Positions 17,022-25,939 of a DNA stretch of 64,000 bases are shown piece by piece. A program made the translations under genes and the position numbers. The stretch spans positions 62,001-126,000 of the forward strand of contig NZ_LKBT01000001.1 in NCBI RefSeq assembly GCF_002699985.1, read 5' to 3'. Under the pieces are notes generated by a model. The model was not told where the DNA came from and made no database searches. It was given only the letters and a program-made list of their open reading frames with translations. Origin of the DNA: Pseudomonas sp. ICMP 561. Its GTDB lineage: Bacteria > Pseudomonadota > Gammaproteobacteria > Pseudomonadales > Pseudomonadaceae. Positions within the stretch are counted from its first letter, which is position 1; each line of letters begins with the position of its first letter.

Positions 17022-18457
17022 CACACCTTACGCGCCTGACGGCAACAGTCGGGCTTGGCTTGCTGCTGTCGGCGTGTCAGATGGTCGGCCCCGATTACCA
17101 ACTGCCCAAGGACGCCGCGATCAATCGCCCGGACCTGCAGGGCGAGTTGGCCGGGGAATCGGTCAACACGATTTCTGCGCCCGTGCCATCTGACTGGTGG
17201 CGCCTTTATCAGGACCCACACCTGGATCAACTGGTGCAGCAGGCCATGGCCTCCAACACCGACCTGCGCATCGCCGCCGCCAACCTGCAACGCGCCCGCT
17301 ACCAGACCTCTGAAGCTGAAGCTGCGGGCGGTTTTACCACCAGCGCCAAAGCCGGTGCGCAGCGCCTTCAAGAGTCCGGCGAAGCGTTTTTGCTGTCCGA
17401 GAAAGTCCCGGTGGGTAACGTCGGGGATGTGGGTATTACTACGTCGTACCAGTTCGATTTGTTCGGCACGCTGCAACGGGGTATCGAAGCGGCCAACGCC
17501 AACGTTGATGCCGCTCAGGCAGCTGCCGACACCGCACGCATCACCTTGGTGGCTGACGTGGTTCGCGCTTATACCCAGGTCTGCGCCGCCAACGAAGAGC
17601 ACGACATCGCCATGGAGTCGCTGAGCCTGCAAAAGCAGAGCGTCAGCCTGACCCAGCGTCTGCGTGACGCCGGGCGTGGTGATGAAACTCAAGTAACGCG
17701 TTCGGAAACCCAGTTCAAATCCCTGAGCGCTGAACTGCCGCGTTACGAGGCGTTGCGTCAGACCGGCCTGTATCGTTTGTCGATGCTGCTGGCCAAACCG
17801 CTGGATCAATTACCGACGGGCGTGAGCACCTGTAATGAGTTGCCGCATATCGCGCAGGTAATGCCGGTGGGTGATGGCGCTGCACTGCTCAAGCGCCGTC
17901 CGGATGTGCGTCAGGCGGAACGGCGTCTGGCGGCATCGACCGCTGAAATCGGTGTGGCGACGGGTGAGTTGTACCCGGACATCAGCATTGGTGCGACCGT
18001 CGGCACCGTGGGCCTGTTGGAAAACCTGGGCAAGCCGGTCGCTAACCGTTGGGGCTTTGGTCCGTTGATTAACTGGACTGTACCATCGAACGGCGCTCGG
18101 GCCCGGATTCACGAGGCCGAGGCGTCGAGCCAGGCGGCATTGGCACGTTTTGATGGCGTGGTGCTGAATGCGATACGGGAAACCCAGACCGGACTGGCGC
18201 AATATACGGCGCTGTTGCAACGCCGTGATGCGCTGACCGATGCTGCGCAATCTGCGGAGCAGGCGGCGGATCAGACGCATCGTTTCTTCCAGGCAGGACG
18301 CGCTTCGTTTCTGGCTGATTTGCAGGCAACCCGGACCTACACCGATGTGCGCGCGCAGTTGGCGACGGCGAATACGCAGGTGGCAATGGGGCAGATTGAT
18401 CTGTTTCTGGCGTTGGGTGGGGGTTGGGAGAGTAGCGGCTCGGCGCCTAAGCCTTGA
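17018..18457 (+). CDS. Outer-membrane efflux lipoprotein (NodT/OprM family)
   Basis: A 479-residue TolC-like channel protein. The signal peptide ends in the lipobox LLLSAC (Cys20), so it is a lipoprotein anchored in the outer membrane. The sequence PDYQLPKDAAINRP follows as in NodT-type proteins, then two long helical repeats (QAMASNTDLRIAAANLQRAR and the later RRPDVRQAERRLAASTAEIG). It supplies the exit duct for the FUSC/HlyD pump. ATG 17018 overlaps the HlyD stop by four bases. It is the last gene of the operon and is followed by the large palindromic element instead of a simple terminator. Confidence 0.92.
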   Translation: MTHLTRLTATVGLGLLLSACQMVGPDYQLPKDAAINRPDLQGELAGESVNTISAPVPSDWWRLYQDPHLDQLVQQAMASNTDLRIAAANLQRARYQTSEAEAAGGFTTSAKAGAQRLQESGEAFLLSEKVPVGNVGDVGITTSYQFDLFGTLQRGIEAANANVDAAQAAADTARITLVADVVRAYTQVCAANEEHDIAMESLSLQKQSVSLTQRLRDAGRGDETQVTRSETQFKSLSAELPRYEALRQTGLYRLSMLLAKPLDQLPTGVSTCNELPHIAQVMPVGDGAALLKRRPDVRQAERRLAASTAEIGVATGELYPDISIGATVGTVGLLENLGKPVANRWGFGPLINWTVPSNGARARIHEAEASSQAALARFDGVVLNAIRETQTGLAQYTALLQRRDALTDAAQSAEQAADQTHRFFQAGRASFLADLQATRTYTDVRAQLATANTQVAMGQIDLFLALGGGWESSGSAPKP

Positions 18458-18470
18458 GTGTTGCGGCTTG

Positions 18471-19230
18471 TGTACATATCCGTTACCGCGGTGATGGCGG
18501 ATATTGGTTGCGCTTTTACAGCGCCTCACTTTTGATAGATCCGGAAGCCGGCCCAGACAAAAGTAAGCAAAACGCTCTTGCCCCACCACTCGGTCCCTCG
18601 CCTAGGCTCGGGATGCCCGCCCGCAGATCTGAAACCGTGGGCCGCCGCAATGGGCCATCCATGGCCCGGTGCGGCTAACCCGGCGTCCTGCCGGGTTACC
18701 CACGGTTTCAGATCTACGTTCGGCCAGCGTGGTTTGACGGGGCGCCTAAAGTCAAAAGCAGATCAAAAGCAAAGCGAATACGGCGGGATCGCCTCGGCCC
18801 GGTAGGAGCGAACTTGTTCGCGAGACGTCACCACAGCCAACGAATACATCGTCTGACACACCGCTTCGCAGCCTTCGGCAGCTCCTACAAAACAGCGGTA
18901 AATTCACACATCAGGACGGCTGTCAGGCCGCCGTGCTTTTGATTTTGACCTTAAGCGCCCCGTTAAACCACGACGGCCGGAATTCGATATTGCTGTGTGG
19001 GGGCTCTTGTTAACGGAAGGGGCGGCAGGGATGCCGGTTTAGCCGCCTCAGGCCATGGATGGCCGGTGGCGGCGGCCCCACGCAGCAATGTCGGATTACG
19101 GGCATGCCGAGCGACAGCGAGGCACCTAGTGGTGGGGCAAGAGCCTTTTTGCTTACTTTTGGGCTTCAAAAGTGAGGCGCTGTAAAAGCGCAACCAATAT
19201 CCGCCATTACCCCAATAACGGATATGTACT
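18471..19230. repeat. Large palindromic intergenic element, copy 1
   Basis: About 760 bp bounded by TGTACATATCCGTT and its complement AACGGATATGTAC. Inside each end comes TTGCGCTTTTACAGCGC, then a long arm. The two arms are diverged inverted copies of each other (shared CCACCACT-GGT--CTCGC, GGCCATCCATGGCC and ACGGGGCGC blocks). The left arm folds at 18623-18717 and the right at about 18984-19092 into branched hairpins. The core (about 18750-18949) holds a chimeric REP pair at 18801-18889, in the orientation opposite to copies 2 and 3. It lies between the convergent ends of the efflux operon and the ZntB-like gene. Small open frames inside it are not credible genes. Confidence 0.85.
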
Positions 19231-19261
19231 CAAAACACCTAACGCGCGAGAGCGCACAAAC

Positions 19262-20284
19262 CTACCCCTGATCCCGATTCTTGCGAAACGCCCACCGCCC
19301 CGCAATCACCGTAAACGTCGCCACCAACGCCACCAACACCCAAAAACCCTCAGGATCGCTCGCCAGCGGAATACCGCCCACGTTCATCCCGAAGAACCCC
19401 GCAACGATGTTGATTGGCAGCGCCAGCACAGTCACCACCGTCAGCGTAAACAGCGTGCGGCTGCTCTGCTCGTTGAGGTTCGCGGCGATCTCCTCCTGCA
19501 GCAACTTGATGCGCTCACCCAACGCCACCAGATCGCTGATCACCAGCGCCGACTCCTCCGTCGACTGCCGCAACTCCTTCACGTCGGCTTCCAGCAACCA
19601 GTCAGGCGGGCGATGCAGCAAACGCATCAGCGAGCCGGGCTCCAGCGCCAATAGTCGTTGCAGGCGTACCAATACCCGCCGCATCGCCCCCAACTCCGAA
19701 CGGTTATTGCTCAGGCGCTGCGACAGCAATTGGTCTTCGATCTTGTCCACACTCAGGCTGGTCTTGCGCAGAAACTGCGTCAGTACTTCGCCCTGATCGC
19801 GCAACAGATGCACCAGCAACTCCAGCGGCGAACGAAACCGCTCACCGCGTTTGACCGAAGAACGCAGCTTGTCCACAGAACGCAACGGATGCAGCCGGGC
19901 CGTGATCAGGAGGTTGTGATGGGTGCAGACCCACAAGGTGGAGATGTCAGTCGACAACATGTTGAAGTCGAAGACCACGTCGTTGACCACCGCCAGCAGC
20001 GCGGAGTCCACATGCTCGATACGAGTCGAGCGTGACCCTTCGTGCAAGGCTTCGAAGAATTCCTCTGGCAGACGCAGGTTGGTCTTCATCCAGCGTTCAC
20101 ACGCCGCGTGGGCCAGATTGAGGTGCAGCCAGATAAATTCATCACCGCTGTCGCTGGAGTGCAGACACTGCAAAGCAGCGGCGGAGCCAATTTCCCGGCC
20201 GCTTTCACCGGGTTTGAAACTGAAACCGTAAAGCAGGCCGAACAGATCTGAATCCTGGTGGTTCTGCACGATGCTTTGGTTCAT
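19262..20284 (-). CDS. CorA/ZntB-family divalent cation transporter
   Basis: The 340-residue protein has a large N-terminal cytoplasmic domain and two C-terminal transmembrane helices. The GMN signature is at 299-301 in the form FFGMNVGGIP, which resembles ZntB more than CorA. The final helix (FWVLVALVATFTVIAGRWAF) ends in a basic tail. ZntB-type proteins form pentameric channels moving Zn2+ or other divalent ions across the inner membrane; direction and ion cannot be decided here. The gene stands alone, with a REP array upstream and a palindromic element downstream. Confidence 0.85.
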   Translation of the reverse strand: MNQSIVQNHQDSDLFGLLYGFSFKPGESGREIGSAAALQCLHSSDSGDEFIWLHLNLAHAACERWMKTNLRLPEEFFEALHEGSRSTRIEHVDSALLAVVNDVVFDFNMLSTDISTLWVCTHHNLLITARLHPLRSVDKLRSSVKRGERFRSPLELLVHLLRDQGEVLTQFLRKTSLSVDKIEDQLLSQRLSNNRSELGAMRRVLVRLQRLLALEPGSLMRLLHRPPDWLLEADVKELRQSTEESALVISDLVALGERIKLLQEEIAANLNEQSSRTLFTLTVVTVLALPINIVAGFFGMNVGGIPLASDPEGFWVLVALVATFTVIAGRWAFRKNRDQG

Positions 20285-20387
20285 GAATGCTCGCTGGCCG
20301 TTATGCGCCGGGTCCGTGGCAAAAGGACGAAGTGCGCATCATGACAAGCCGTTATTGCAGTTTTGTTGCACTCTCGATTCCACCAGT

Positions 20388-20716
20388 GGGATCGGATTCA
20401 TCCTGGAAGTCGGCATTCCTGACGATAAAGAAGCGGTGGATGTACCGGCCCTTCGCGAATGAATTCGCTCCTACAGGTTTTCGATCTCCTCAGGTCCCGC
20501 GCGATCCTGTGGGACCGGATTCATCCTGGAAGTCAGCATTCCTGACGATAAAGAAGCGGTGGATGTACCGCCCCCTTCGCGAATGAATTCGCTCCTACCG
20601 GTAATCTCGCCAAGACGTAGAGCCCGGTAGGACCGAATTTATTCGGGATGGCGATATTCCTGAAGATACAAATGCATCGCCTGTATCGACCCCTTCCCGA
20701 CTGAAGCCGGTCCCAC
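20388..20716. repeat. Second REP tandem array (about 118-123-bp units)
   Basis: GGGATCGGATTCA at 20388 and GGGACCGGATTCA at 20511 start two near-identical units 123 bp apart, and a third diverged unit starts at 20631 (GACCGAATTT). Right arms read GCGAATGAATTCGCTCCTAC. The linker CCGGTAATCTCGCCAAGACG is close to CCGGTAATCTGGGCAAGACG in the 1334-1702 array, so the two arrays are homologous. The last unit ends in a different arm (CCCGACTGAAGCCGGTCCCAC). Confidence 0.85.
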
Positions 20717-20721
20717 GAACG

Positions 20722-21549
20722 TCAAACCATCGCCAACGGCATTTTGCGGCTTGGCACTGGCCAGGCTCTGTCGATGTCCGCGAGGTCTTGTGCAGTGAGG
20801 GCCAGCTCGGCCGCTGCCGCGTTGAGCTCGATGTGTTTCGGTGTGACCGCTTTAGGAATGGCGATCATGTTGCTCTGACGCAATACCCACGCGAGGCTGA
20901 TCTGCGCCGGAGTCGCGTTGTGCCGTGCAGCGATTTCGTGCAGCGCCGGGTGATGCAGCAGGTTACCGGCCTGGCCCTGACCAATCGGGCAATACGCCAT
21001 GGTCGGCAAATTGTTGGCTTCTGCCCAAGGCAACAGATCGAACTCGATGGCACGGTCTTCCGGGTTGTACAGAACCTGGTTGGTGGCGCAGGCCGGGTTA
21101 TTCAGTTCCAGCAGGTCTGGTACGTCGAAGTTCGACACACCCCAGCGACCGATTTTGCCTTCTTCACGCAATCGCTCGAAGGCTTCAACGGTTTCTTCCA
21201 GCGGATAGGAACCCGGCCAGTGCAGCAAATAGAGATCGATGTAGTCGGTTTTCATCCGCTTGAGGCTGCGTTCGCAGGCGGCGGGGATGCCCGAGCGGCT
21301 GGCGTTGTGCGGGTAAACCTTGCTGACCACGAACACGCGATCGCGCTGCCCGGCGATGGCCTCACCGACGATTTGTTCGGCGATGCCGTCGGCATACATT
21401 TCAGCGGTGTCGATCAGGTTCAAGCCCAACTCGATGCCCTGACACAGTGCGCGGATCTCGGCCGAGCGCATGTCCTGACGCTCGCCCATGTGCCAGGTGC
21501 CCTGGCCGATAACCGGAACCTGTTTGCCCGCTAATTCAAGAGTGCGCAT
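20722..21549 (-). CDS. Aldo/keto reductase
   Basis: The 275-residue protein has the family pattern: VPVIGQGTWHMGE near the N-terminus, the catalytic Asp/Tyr in LIDTAEMYADG, the Lys in VVSKVYPHN and the His in LYLLHWPG. It is an NADPH-dependent (beta/alpha)8 barrel reducing aldehydes or ketones; the substrate is unknown. ATG 21549 is chosen over a TTG 15 bp upstream because the family start (MRTLEL) begins there. It is monocistronic, with the second REP array just past its stop. Confidence 0.88.
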   Translation of the reverse strand: MRTLELAGKQVPVIGQGTWHMGERQDMRSAEIRALCQGIELGLNLIDTAEMYADGIAEQIVGEAIAGQRDRVFVVSKVYPHNASRSGIPAACERSLKRMKTDYIDLYLLHWPGSYPLEETVEAFERLREEGKIGRWGVSNFDVPDLLELNNPACATNQVLYNPEDRAIEFDLLPWAEANNLPTMAYCPIGQGQAGNLLHHPALHEIAARHNATPAQISLAWVLRQSNMIAIPKAVTPKHIELNAAAAELALTAQDLADIDRAWPVPSRKMPLAMV

Positions 21550-21676
21550 GGGAAAAGCCTGCAAGTCAGTTAAATGATGAGGAATGAGGCAGTGGAACGG
21601 GGAAAGGGTTCAGTGCGATGAGCAAAAACCGGGCTTGAGGGGCATCCAAGCTCTGTTGACTTGAAATGCCACCCTA

Positions 21677-21765
21677 TGTGGGAGCGGTGCTTGCCCGCGA
21701 TAAGGCTGGACGCGGTTCACTTTAGATCGCGTCCAGCCTTATCGCGGGCAAGCACCGCTCCCACA
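21677..21765. repeat. Perfect 38-bp-stem REP hairpin
   Basis: Arms beginning TGTGGGAGCGGTGCTTGCCC and ending GGGCAAGCACCGCTCCCACA are fully complementary over 38 bp around a 13-base loop (GTTCACTTTAGAT). This is the most perfect hairpin in the window. It sits between the divergent aldo/keto reductase and PiT genes. Confidence 0.93.
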
Positions 21766-21915
21766 GGGAATCTCATTTCAATCCAGATGATCGGGTCAAA
21801 AAATGCCAATCATCCGAAACCGCCGACTAATTCAGGGATCATTGACCTGTGTAGCATCTCGGTAACATTTTGTAATGAGTATGGGCAGATCCATTCTTCA
21901 ACAGGATCAAGCACC

Positions 21916-23532
21916 ATGGCAACCAGCACGTTAGCCCCGGATTCCTTTGAACAGGCCCGAGACTCAAAGCCTCAACTGCACCGCAAGCCCAGCACGCTGA
22001 CGATGGTGGTTTTCTTCGCCATTCTTGCCACGGGCTTATTGTTCACCGCCTATAGCTTGAAGCAAGACGTAGATGACCTGGGCACCGTGGTGACCACCTG
22101 GACGCCATTTCTGTTGTTGGGCGTGGCGTTGCTGATTGCGCTGGGTTTCGAGTTCGTCAACGGCTTCCATGACACCGCCAACGCGGTTGCTACAGTGATC
22201 TACACCCACTCGCTGCCGCCGGGCTTCGCAGTGGCGTGGTCCGGGTTGTTCAACTTTCTCGGCGTGCTGTTTTCCAGCGGTGCAGTGGCGTTCGCCATCA
22301 TCGCCTTGCTGCCGGTCGAGCTGATTTTGCAGGTGGGCTCAGGCGCCGGTTTTGCGATGATCTTTGCCTTGTTGATCGCCGCGATCATCTGGAACCTGGG
22401 CACGTGGTGGCTGGGTCTGCCCGCCTCCTCTTCGCACACCCTGATCGGCTCGATCATCGGTGTGGGGGTTGCCAATGCCTTGATGCATGGCCGCGATGGC
22501 ACCAGCGGCGTCGACTGGTCTCAGGCGACCAAAATCGGCTACTCGTTGCTGCTATCTCCCTTGGTCGGGTTCGTTTTTGCCGCGCTGTTACTGCTGGCAA
22601 TGCGCATGTTCATCAAGAACCGCGCGCTCTATAAAGCGCCTGAAGGCAATACTCCACCGCCATGGTGGATTCGCGGCATGCTGATCGTGACGTGCACCGG
22701 CGTGTCGTTCGCCCACGGTTCCAATGACGGACAGAAAGGCATGGGCCTGATCATGCTGATTCTGGTCGGCACCTTGCCAATGGCCTACGCGCTGAACCGC
22801 ACCATGCCCGCCGATCAGTCCATCCAGTTTGCTGCCGTTGCCGAAGTTACCCAGCAGGCACTTACTCGCGCAGCCCCACTGCCCGCTCCCGCTGATCCAC
22901 GGCAGACGCTATCGCAGTATCTGGTCAGTAAACAGGAAACCCCTGAGCTGATTCCGGCCCTGGCGGTGATGGCGGGCAAGATCGGCATTCAGGTCAAAGG
23001 CTACGGTTCACTGTCGAAGGTCCCCGCCGAAGCGGTGGCCAACGTGCGTAACGACATGTACCTGACGTCGGAAACCATCCGCGTGATGGAGAAAAACAAA
23101 GTCGGCAATTTCGACGCGGATACGCAGGACAAGCTCAAGCTGTTCAAGGACCAGATCGACAGCGCAACGCGCTTTATTCCGACCTGGGTCAAGATCGCCG
23201 TAGCCATCGCTTTGGGTCTCGGCACTCTGGTGGGTTGGCGGCGCATCGTGATCACCGTCGGCGAGAAGATTGGCAAGACCCACATGACCTACGCTCAGGG
23301 CGCTTCGGCGGAAGTGGTCGCGATGCTGACCATCGGTGCCGCCGACATGTACGGCCTGCCGGTGTCGACTACCCATGTGTTGTCATCAGGCGTGGCCGGC
23401 TCCATGGTCGCCAACGGCTCCGGCCTGCAATTGCGAACGTTGCGTAATCTGGCCCTTGCCTGGGTGCTGACCCTGCCTGCCGCGATCCTGCTCTCGGGGT
23501 CGTTGTACTGGGTGTTCACTCAGATCTTTTGA
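21916..23532 (+). CDS. PiT-family inorganic phosphate transporter
   Basis: A 538-residue membrane protein with the two inverted PiT signature regions: FEFVNGFHDTANAVATVIYT in the N-terminal half, and VSFAHGSNDGQKGMGLI and the GLPVSTTHVLSSG segment further on. A hydrophilic loop of about 150 residues separates the halves. It imports phosphate (probably metal-phosphate) with protons. ATG 21916 is used because MATSTLAPD precedes the first helix; a longer frame runs back through the REP hairpin. I see no convincing Pho box upstream. The 3' end overlaps the convergent LysR gene by 13 bp. Confidence 0.9.
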   Translation: MATSTLAPDSFEQARDSKPQLHRKPSTLTMVVFFAILATGLLFTAYSLKQDVDDLGTVVTTWTPFLLLGVALLIALGFEFVNGFHDTANAVATVIYTHSLPPGFAVAWSGLFNFLGVLFSSGAVAFAIIALLPVELILQVGSGAGFAMIFALLIAAIIWNLGTWWLGLPASSSHTLIGSIIGVGVANALMHGRDGTSGVDWSQATKIGYSLLLSPLVGFVFAALLLLAMRMFIKNRALYKAPEGNTPPPWWIRGMLIVTCTGVSFAHGSNDGQKGMGLIMLILVGTLPMAYALNRTMPADQSIQFAAVAEVTQQALTRAAPLPAPADPRQTLSQYLVSKQETPELIPALAVMAGKIGIQVKGYGSLSKVPAEAVANVRNDMYLTSETIRVMEKNKVGNFDADTQDKLKLFKDQIDSATRFIPTWVKIAVAIALGLGTLVGWRRIVITVGEKIGKTHMTYAQGASAEVVAMLTIGAADMYGLPVSTTHVLSSGVAGSMVANGSGLQLRTLRNLALAWVLTLPAAILLSGSLYWVFTQIF

Positions 23533-24425
23533 TAGCCGCCTGCTGGCAATAAGTGCTCCTTGAGAAAGTCGATCAAGGCACGCAATTTCGGGGATGCATG
23601 CTGGCTCACGGGCCAGAGCATCCAGAGGGTGCCGTGGCTGAGGGTGAAATCTTCGAGCACGACCTGCAACTCACCACGCTGTAACGCCTCATTGACGACG
23701 AAATCCGCCAGGTAGGCGATGCCCATTCCCTGCTTGCACAGGTGGTACAGGGAATGGGTGGTGGTGCAGGTCGCGGCTTTTTTCAAGTTCGGGACAGGCA
23801 AACCGTCGACACTGCGCAACGGCCAGGGCTCAATCTTGCCGGTGGCGGGAAACTTGTGCAGCAGGCCGACATGCCCGGCCAGATCGCCAGGCGTCAAGGG
23901 CACGCCATAGCGTTGCAGGTAATCCGGGGACGCAACCAGCATCAGACGGAAGTCACCAAGATGCCGCGACGCCAGTCGTGAGTCCTGTAGCGTGCCGGTG
24001 CGAACCACCGCATCGAAGCCCTCCTCGATGATGTCCACCATGCGATCCGACAGGTCGATGTCCAGCTCGATGTCCGGATAGCGGCGCATGAAAGCGGTCA
24101 ATACCGGCATCATCAAACCATCCTGCAGCGGCACGCTGATATGCAGTTTGCCTCTGGGCTCGGCAGTGAAATGCGACAGCTCAAGCTCCGCAGCTTCGAC
24201 CTCCCCCAGTATTCGCCGACACCGCTCAAGAAACAGTGTGCCCTCGGCTGTCAGGGTGATGCTGCGCGTGCTGCGATGAAACAAGCGAACCCCAAGGCGC
24301 TGCTCCAACCGAGCAATGCTCTTGCCGACCGCCGAGGAAGAAACCTCCAGCGTACGCGCCGCCGCAGTGAAGCTGCGCGTTTGTGCGACCTGCACGAAAA
24401 TTCCGATGCCACTGAGACTGTCCAC
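23520..24425 (-). CDS. LysR-family transcriptional regulator
   Basis: The 301-residue protein has an N-terminal HTH (MDSLSGIGIFVQVAQTRSF, then the SSSAVGKSIARLEQRLGVRL recognition segment) and the usual effector domain. It resembles the AaeR/CrgA-type subgroup in its start. It diverges from an MFS exporter gene across a 308-bp region containing a REP hairpin and a 16-bp palindrome, so it probably controls that gene. The REP hairpin begins only 28 bp upstream of its ATG, so it would lie in the leader. Its C-terminus overlaps the PiT 3' end. Confidence 0.9.
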   Translation of the reverse strand: MDSLSGIGIFVQVAQTRSFTAAARTLEVSSSAVGKSIARLEQRLGVRLFHRSTRSITLTAEGTLFLERCRRILGEVEAAELELSHFTAEPRGKLHISVPLQDGLMMPVLTAFMRRYPDIELDIDLSDRMVDIIEEGFDAVVRTGTLQDSRLASRHLGDFRLMLVASPDYLQRYGVPLTPGDLAGHVGLLHKFPATGKIEPWPLRSVDGLPVPNLKKAATCTTTHSLYHLCKQGMGIAYLADFVVNEALQRGELQVVLEDFTLSHGTLWMLWPVSQHASPKLRALIDFLKEHLLPAGGYQKI

Positions 24426-24452
24426 GTTAACGTCTCCATAGGCGACCGGATC

Positions 24453-24542
24453 TGTTGGAGCGAGGCTTGCCCGCGAAGAACGATAACGCGGTGGGTCTGA
24501 TCCACCGAGTCGGCTGATTCGCGGGCAAGCCTCGCTACAACA
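24453..24542. repeat. REP hairpin in lysR leader
   Basis: TGTTGGAGCGAGGCTTGCCC pairs with GGGCAAGCCTCGCTACAACA. The outer arm GTTGGAGC differs from GTGGGAGC, with the complementary change on the other side (GCTACAAC is imperfect). It lies between the divergent lysR and MFS genes. Confidence 0.88.
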
Positions 24543-24644
24543 GAATCAACATATTGCCGCTAGACAGCGAGGAGCCATGGACCCTGGGGATGATCTCCTG
24601 CGCAGGAGATACGCCTCAACGCCCCTATCCTCGCCTGTTAATTA

Positions 24645-24660
24645 CGGACAAATTTGTCCG
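24645..24660. promoter_or_regulatory. Perfect 16-bp palindrome upstream of MFS gene
   Basis: CGGACAAATTTGTCCG is fully self-complementary. It lies 74 bp before the MFS ATG and is a strong operator candidate. Its lack of a spacer is more like a TetR/MarR-type site than a classical LysR box, so which protein binds it is open. Confidence 0.6.
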
Positions 24661-24733
24661 CTATATGCGGAACCTTAGCCTGTTTTTCCGCCAGCCACAG
24701 CCCATTAATCTGGCCCTCTTTTGAACAGGGCTC

Positions 24734-25939
24734 ATGGCTATGACTGACAACACGCTGAACCTTATTGATAAATCAGACGTAGAAAGGCTGCCGTGGACGG
24801 CGTTGCTGGCCTTGGCCATGGCGGGATTTCTGACCATTCTCACCGAGGCGCTGCCCGCAGGATTGCTGCCCTTGATGAGCGCAGACCTAAAGGTGTCACC
24901 CACCCTGGTGGGGCAACTGATAACGGTGTATGCGGTGGGTTCGCTGCTGGCGGCCATTCCGCTGACGGCCCTGACCCGCAATTGGCGGCGCAGGCCATTG
25001 CTGTTGATTGCCATCGGCGGTTTTGCCGTGGTCAACAGCATCACCGCGCTCTCCGATGACTATGGCGTAACGCTGGTCTCGCGATTCTTTGCCGGAGTTT
25101 TTGCTGGCTTGCTTTGGTCCCTGCTGGCCGGTTACGCCAGCCGTCTGGTGCCTGAACATTTACGTGGTCGCGCCATTGCGGTGGCCATGGTGGGAACGCC
25201 GCTGGCACTGTCCATCGGCATTCCGGCCGGAACGCTGCTGGGTTCAGTCATTGGCTGGCGCTGGGCTTTCGGGATCATGAGCCTGTTGAGTCTGGGCCTG
25301 GTGATCTGGGCACGTCTGAGCCTGGCGGATTTTCCCGGTCAGACCCAACAACAGCGCCTGTCGATCCGCCAGGTGTTCGTGCTGCCAGGCATCCGCCCGG
25401 TGCTGCTGACCACCCTGATGTTCGTACTGGCCCATAACGTTCTTTATACCTACATCGCACCGCTGCTGGAGCCTGCCGGTCTGTCCGAGCAGATCGACCG
25501 GGTATTGCTGGCTTTTGGCGTCGCGGCGCTGGGAGGGATCTGGCTGGTGGGCGTGCTGATTGATCGCTGGCTGCGTGAGCTGGTGCTGATCAGCATCGCG
25601 CTGTTCCTGCTCACCGCCTTCGCCTGGGCGCTTAATGGTGAAAGCAGTCAACTGATTTATCTGTATGTGATCATTTGGGGGCTGGCATTCGGGGGCGCAG
25701 CCACGCTGTTCCAGACCGCGTCAGCAATCACCGGCGGTGCCGCCGCCGATGTCAGCCAATCGATGATCGTCACTGTGTGGAATCTGGGTATTGCCGGAGG
25801 CGGACTGGCAGGTGGTTTGCTACTGCAAAGCTTCGGTGTGCAGTCCTTCAACTGGCTGGTTTGCCTGCTACTGATCGGCGCACTGGTCGTCAGCGCCAGC
25901 GCGAATCGCGCTGGCTTTCCTTCTTCCAGACAGACTTAG
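24734..25939 (+). CDS. MFS transporter, DHA1 drug/sugar exporter type
   Basis: The 401-residue protein has twelve predicted membrane segments. It has the DHA1 features of an early acidic patch (FLTILTEALPAGLLPLMSAD), a motif-A-like loop (TRNWRRRPLLLIAIG) and motif C-like GTPLALSIGIPAGTLLG. The pattern TEALPAGLLP is typical of the AraJ/SotB/PbuE branch, which exports sugars, nucleosides or drugs. ATG 24734 is used; a second ATG six bases on is possible. It is paired with the divergent LysR gene. Its stop overlaps the convergent egt gene by four bases (25936-25939). Confidence 0.88.
   Translation: MAMTDNTLNLIDKSDVERLPWTALLALAMAGFLTILTEALPAGLLPLMSADLKVSPTLVGQLITVYAVGSLLAAIPLTALTRNWRRRPLLLIAIGGFAVVNSITALSDDYGVTLVSRFFAGVFAGLLWSLLAGYASRLVPEHLRGRAIAVAMVGTPLALSIGIPAGTLLGSVIGWRWAFGIMSLLSLGLVIWARLSLADFPGQTQQQRLSIRQVFVLPGIRPVLLTTLMFVLAHNVLYTYIAPLLEPAGLSEQIDRVLLAFGVAALGGIWLVGVLIDRWLRELVLISIALFLLTAFAWALNGESSQLIYLYVIIWGLAFGGAATLFQTASAITGGAAADVSQSMIVTVWNLGIAGGGLAGGLLLQSFGVQSFNWLVCLLLIGALVVSASANRAGFPSSRQT

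Noticed and set aside
18454..19193. Several 60-76-codon frames inside element copy 1
   Set aside because: They lie in hairpin-forming repeat DNA, recur in different frames in the other copies and have no start signals.
21843..21885. Possible Pho box upstream of the PiT gene
   Set aside because: CGGTAACATTTTGTAATG only loosely resembles two CTGTCAT half-sites; too weak to call.
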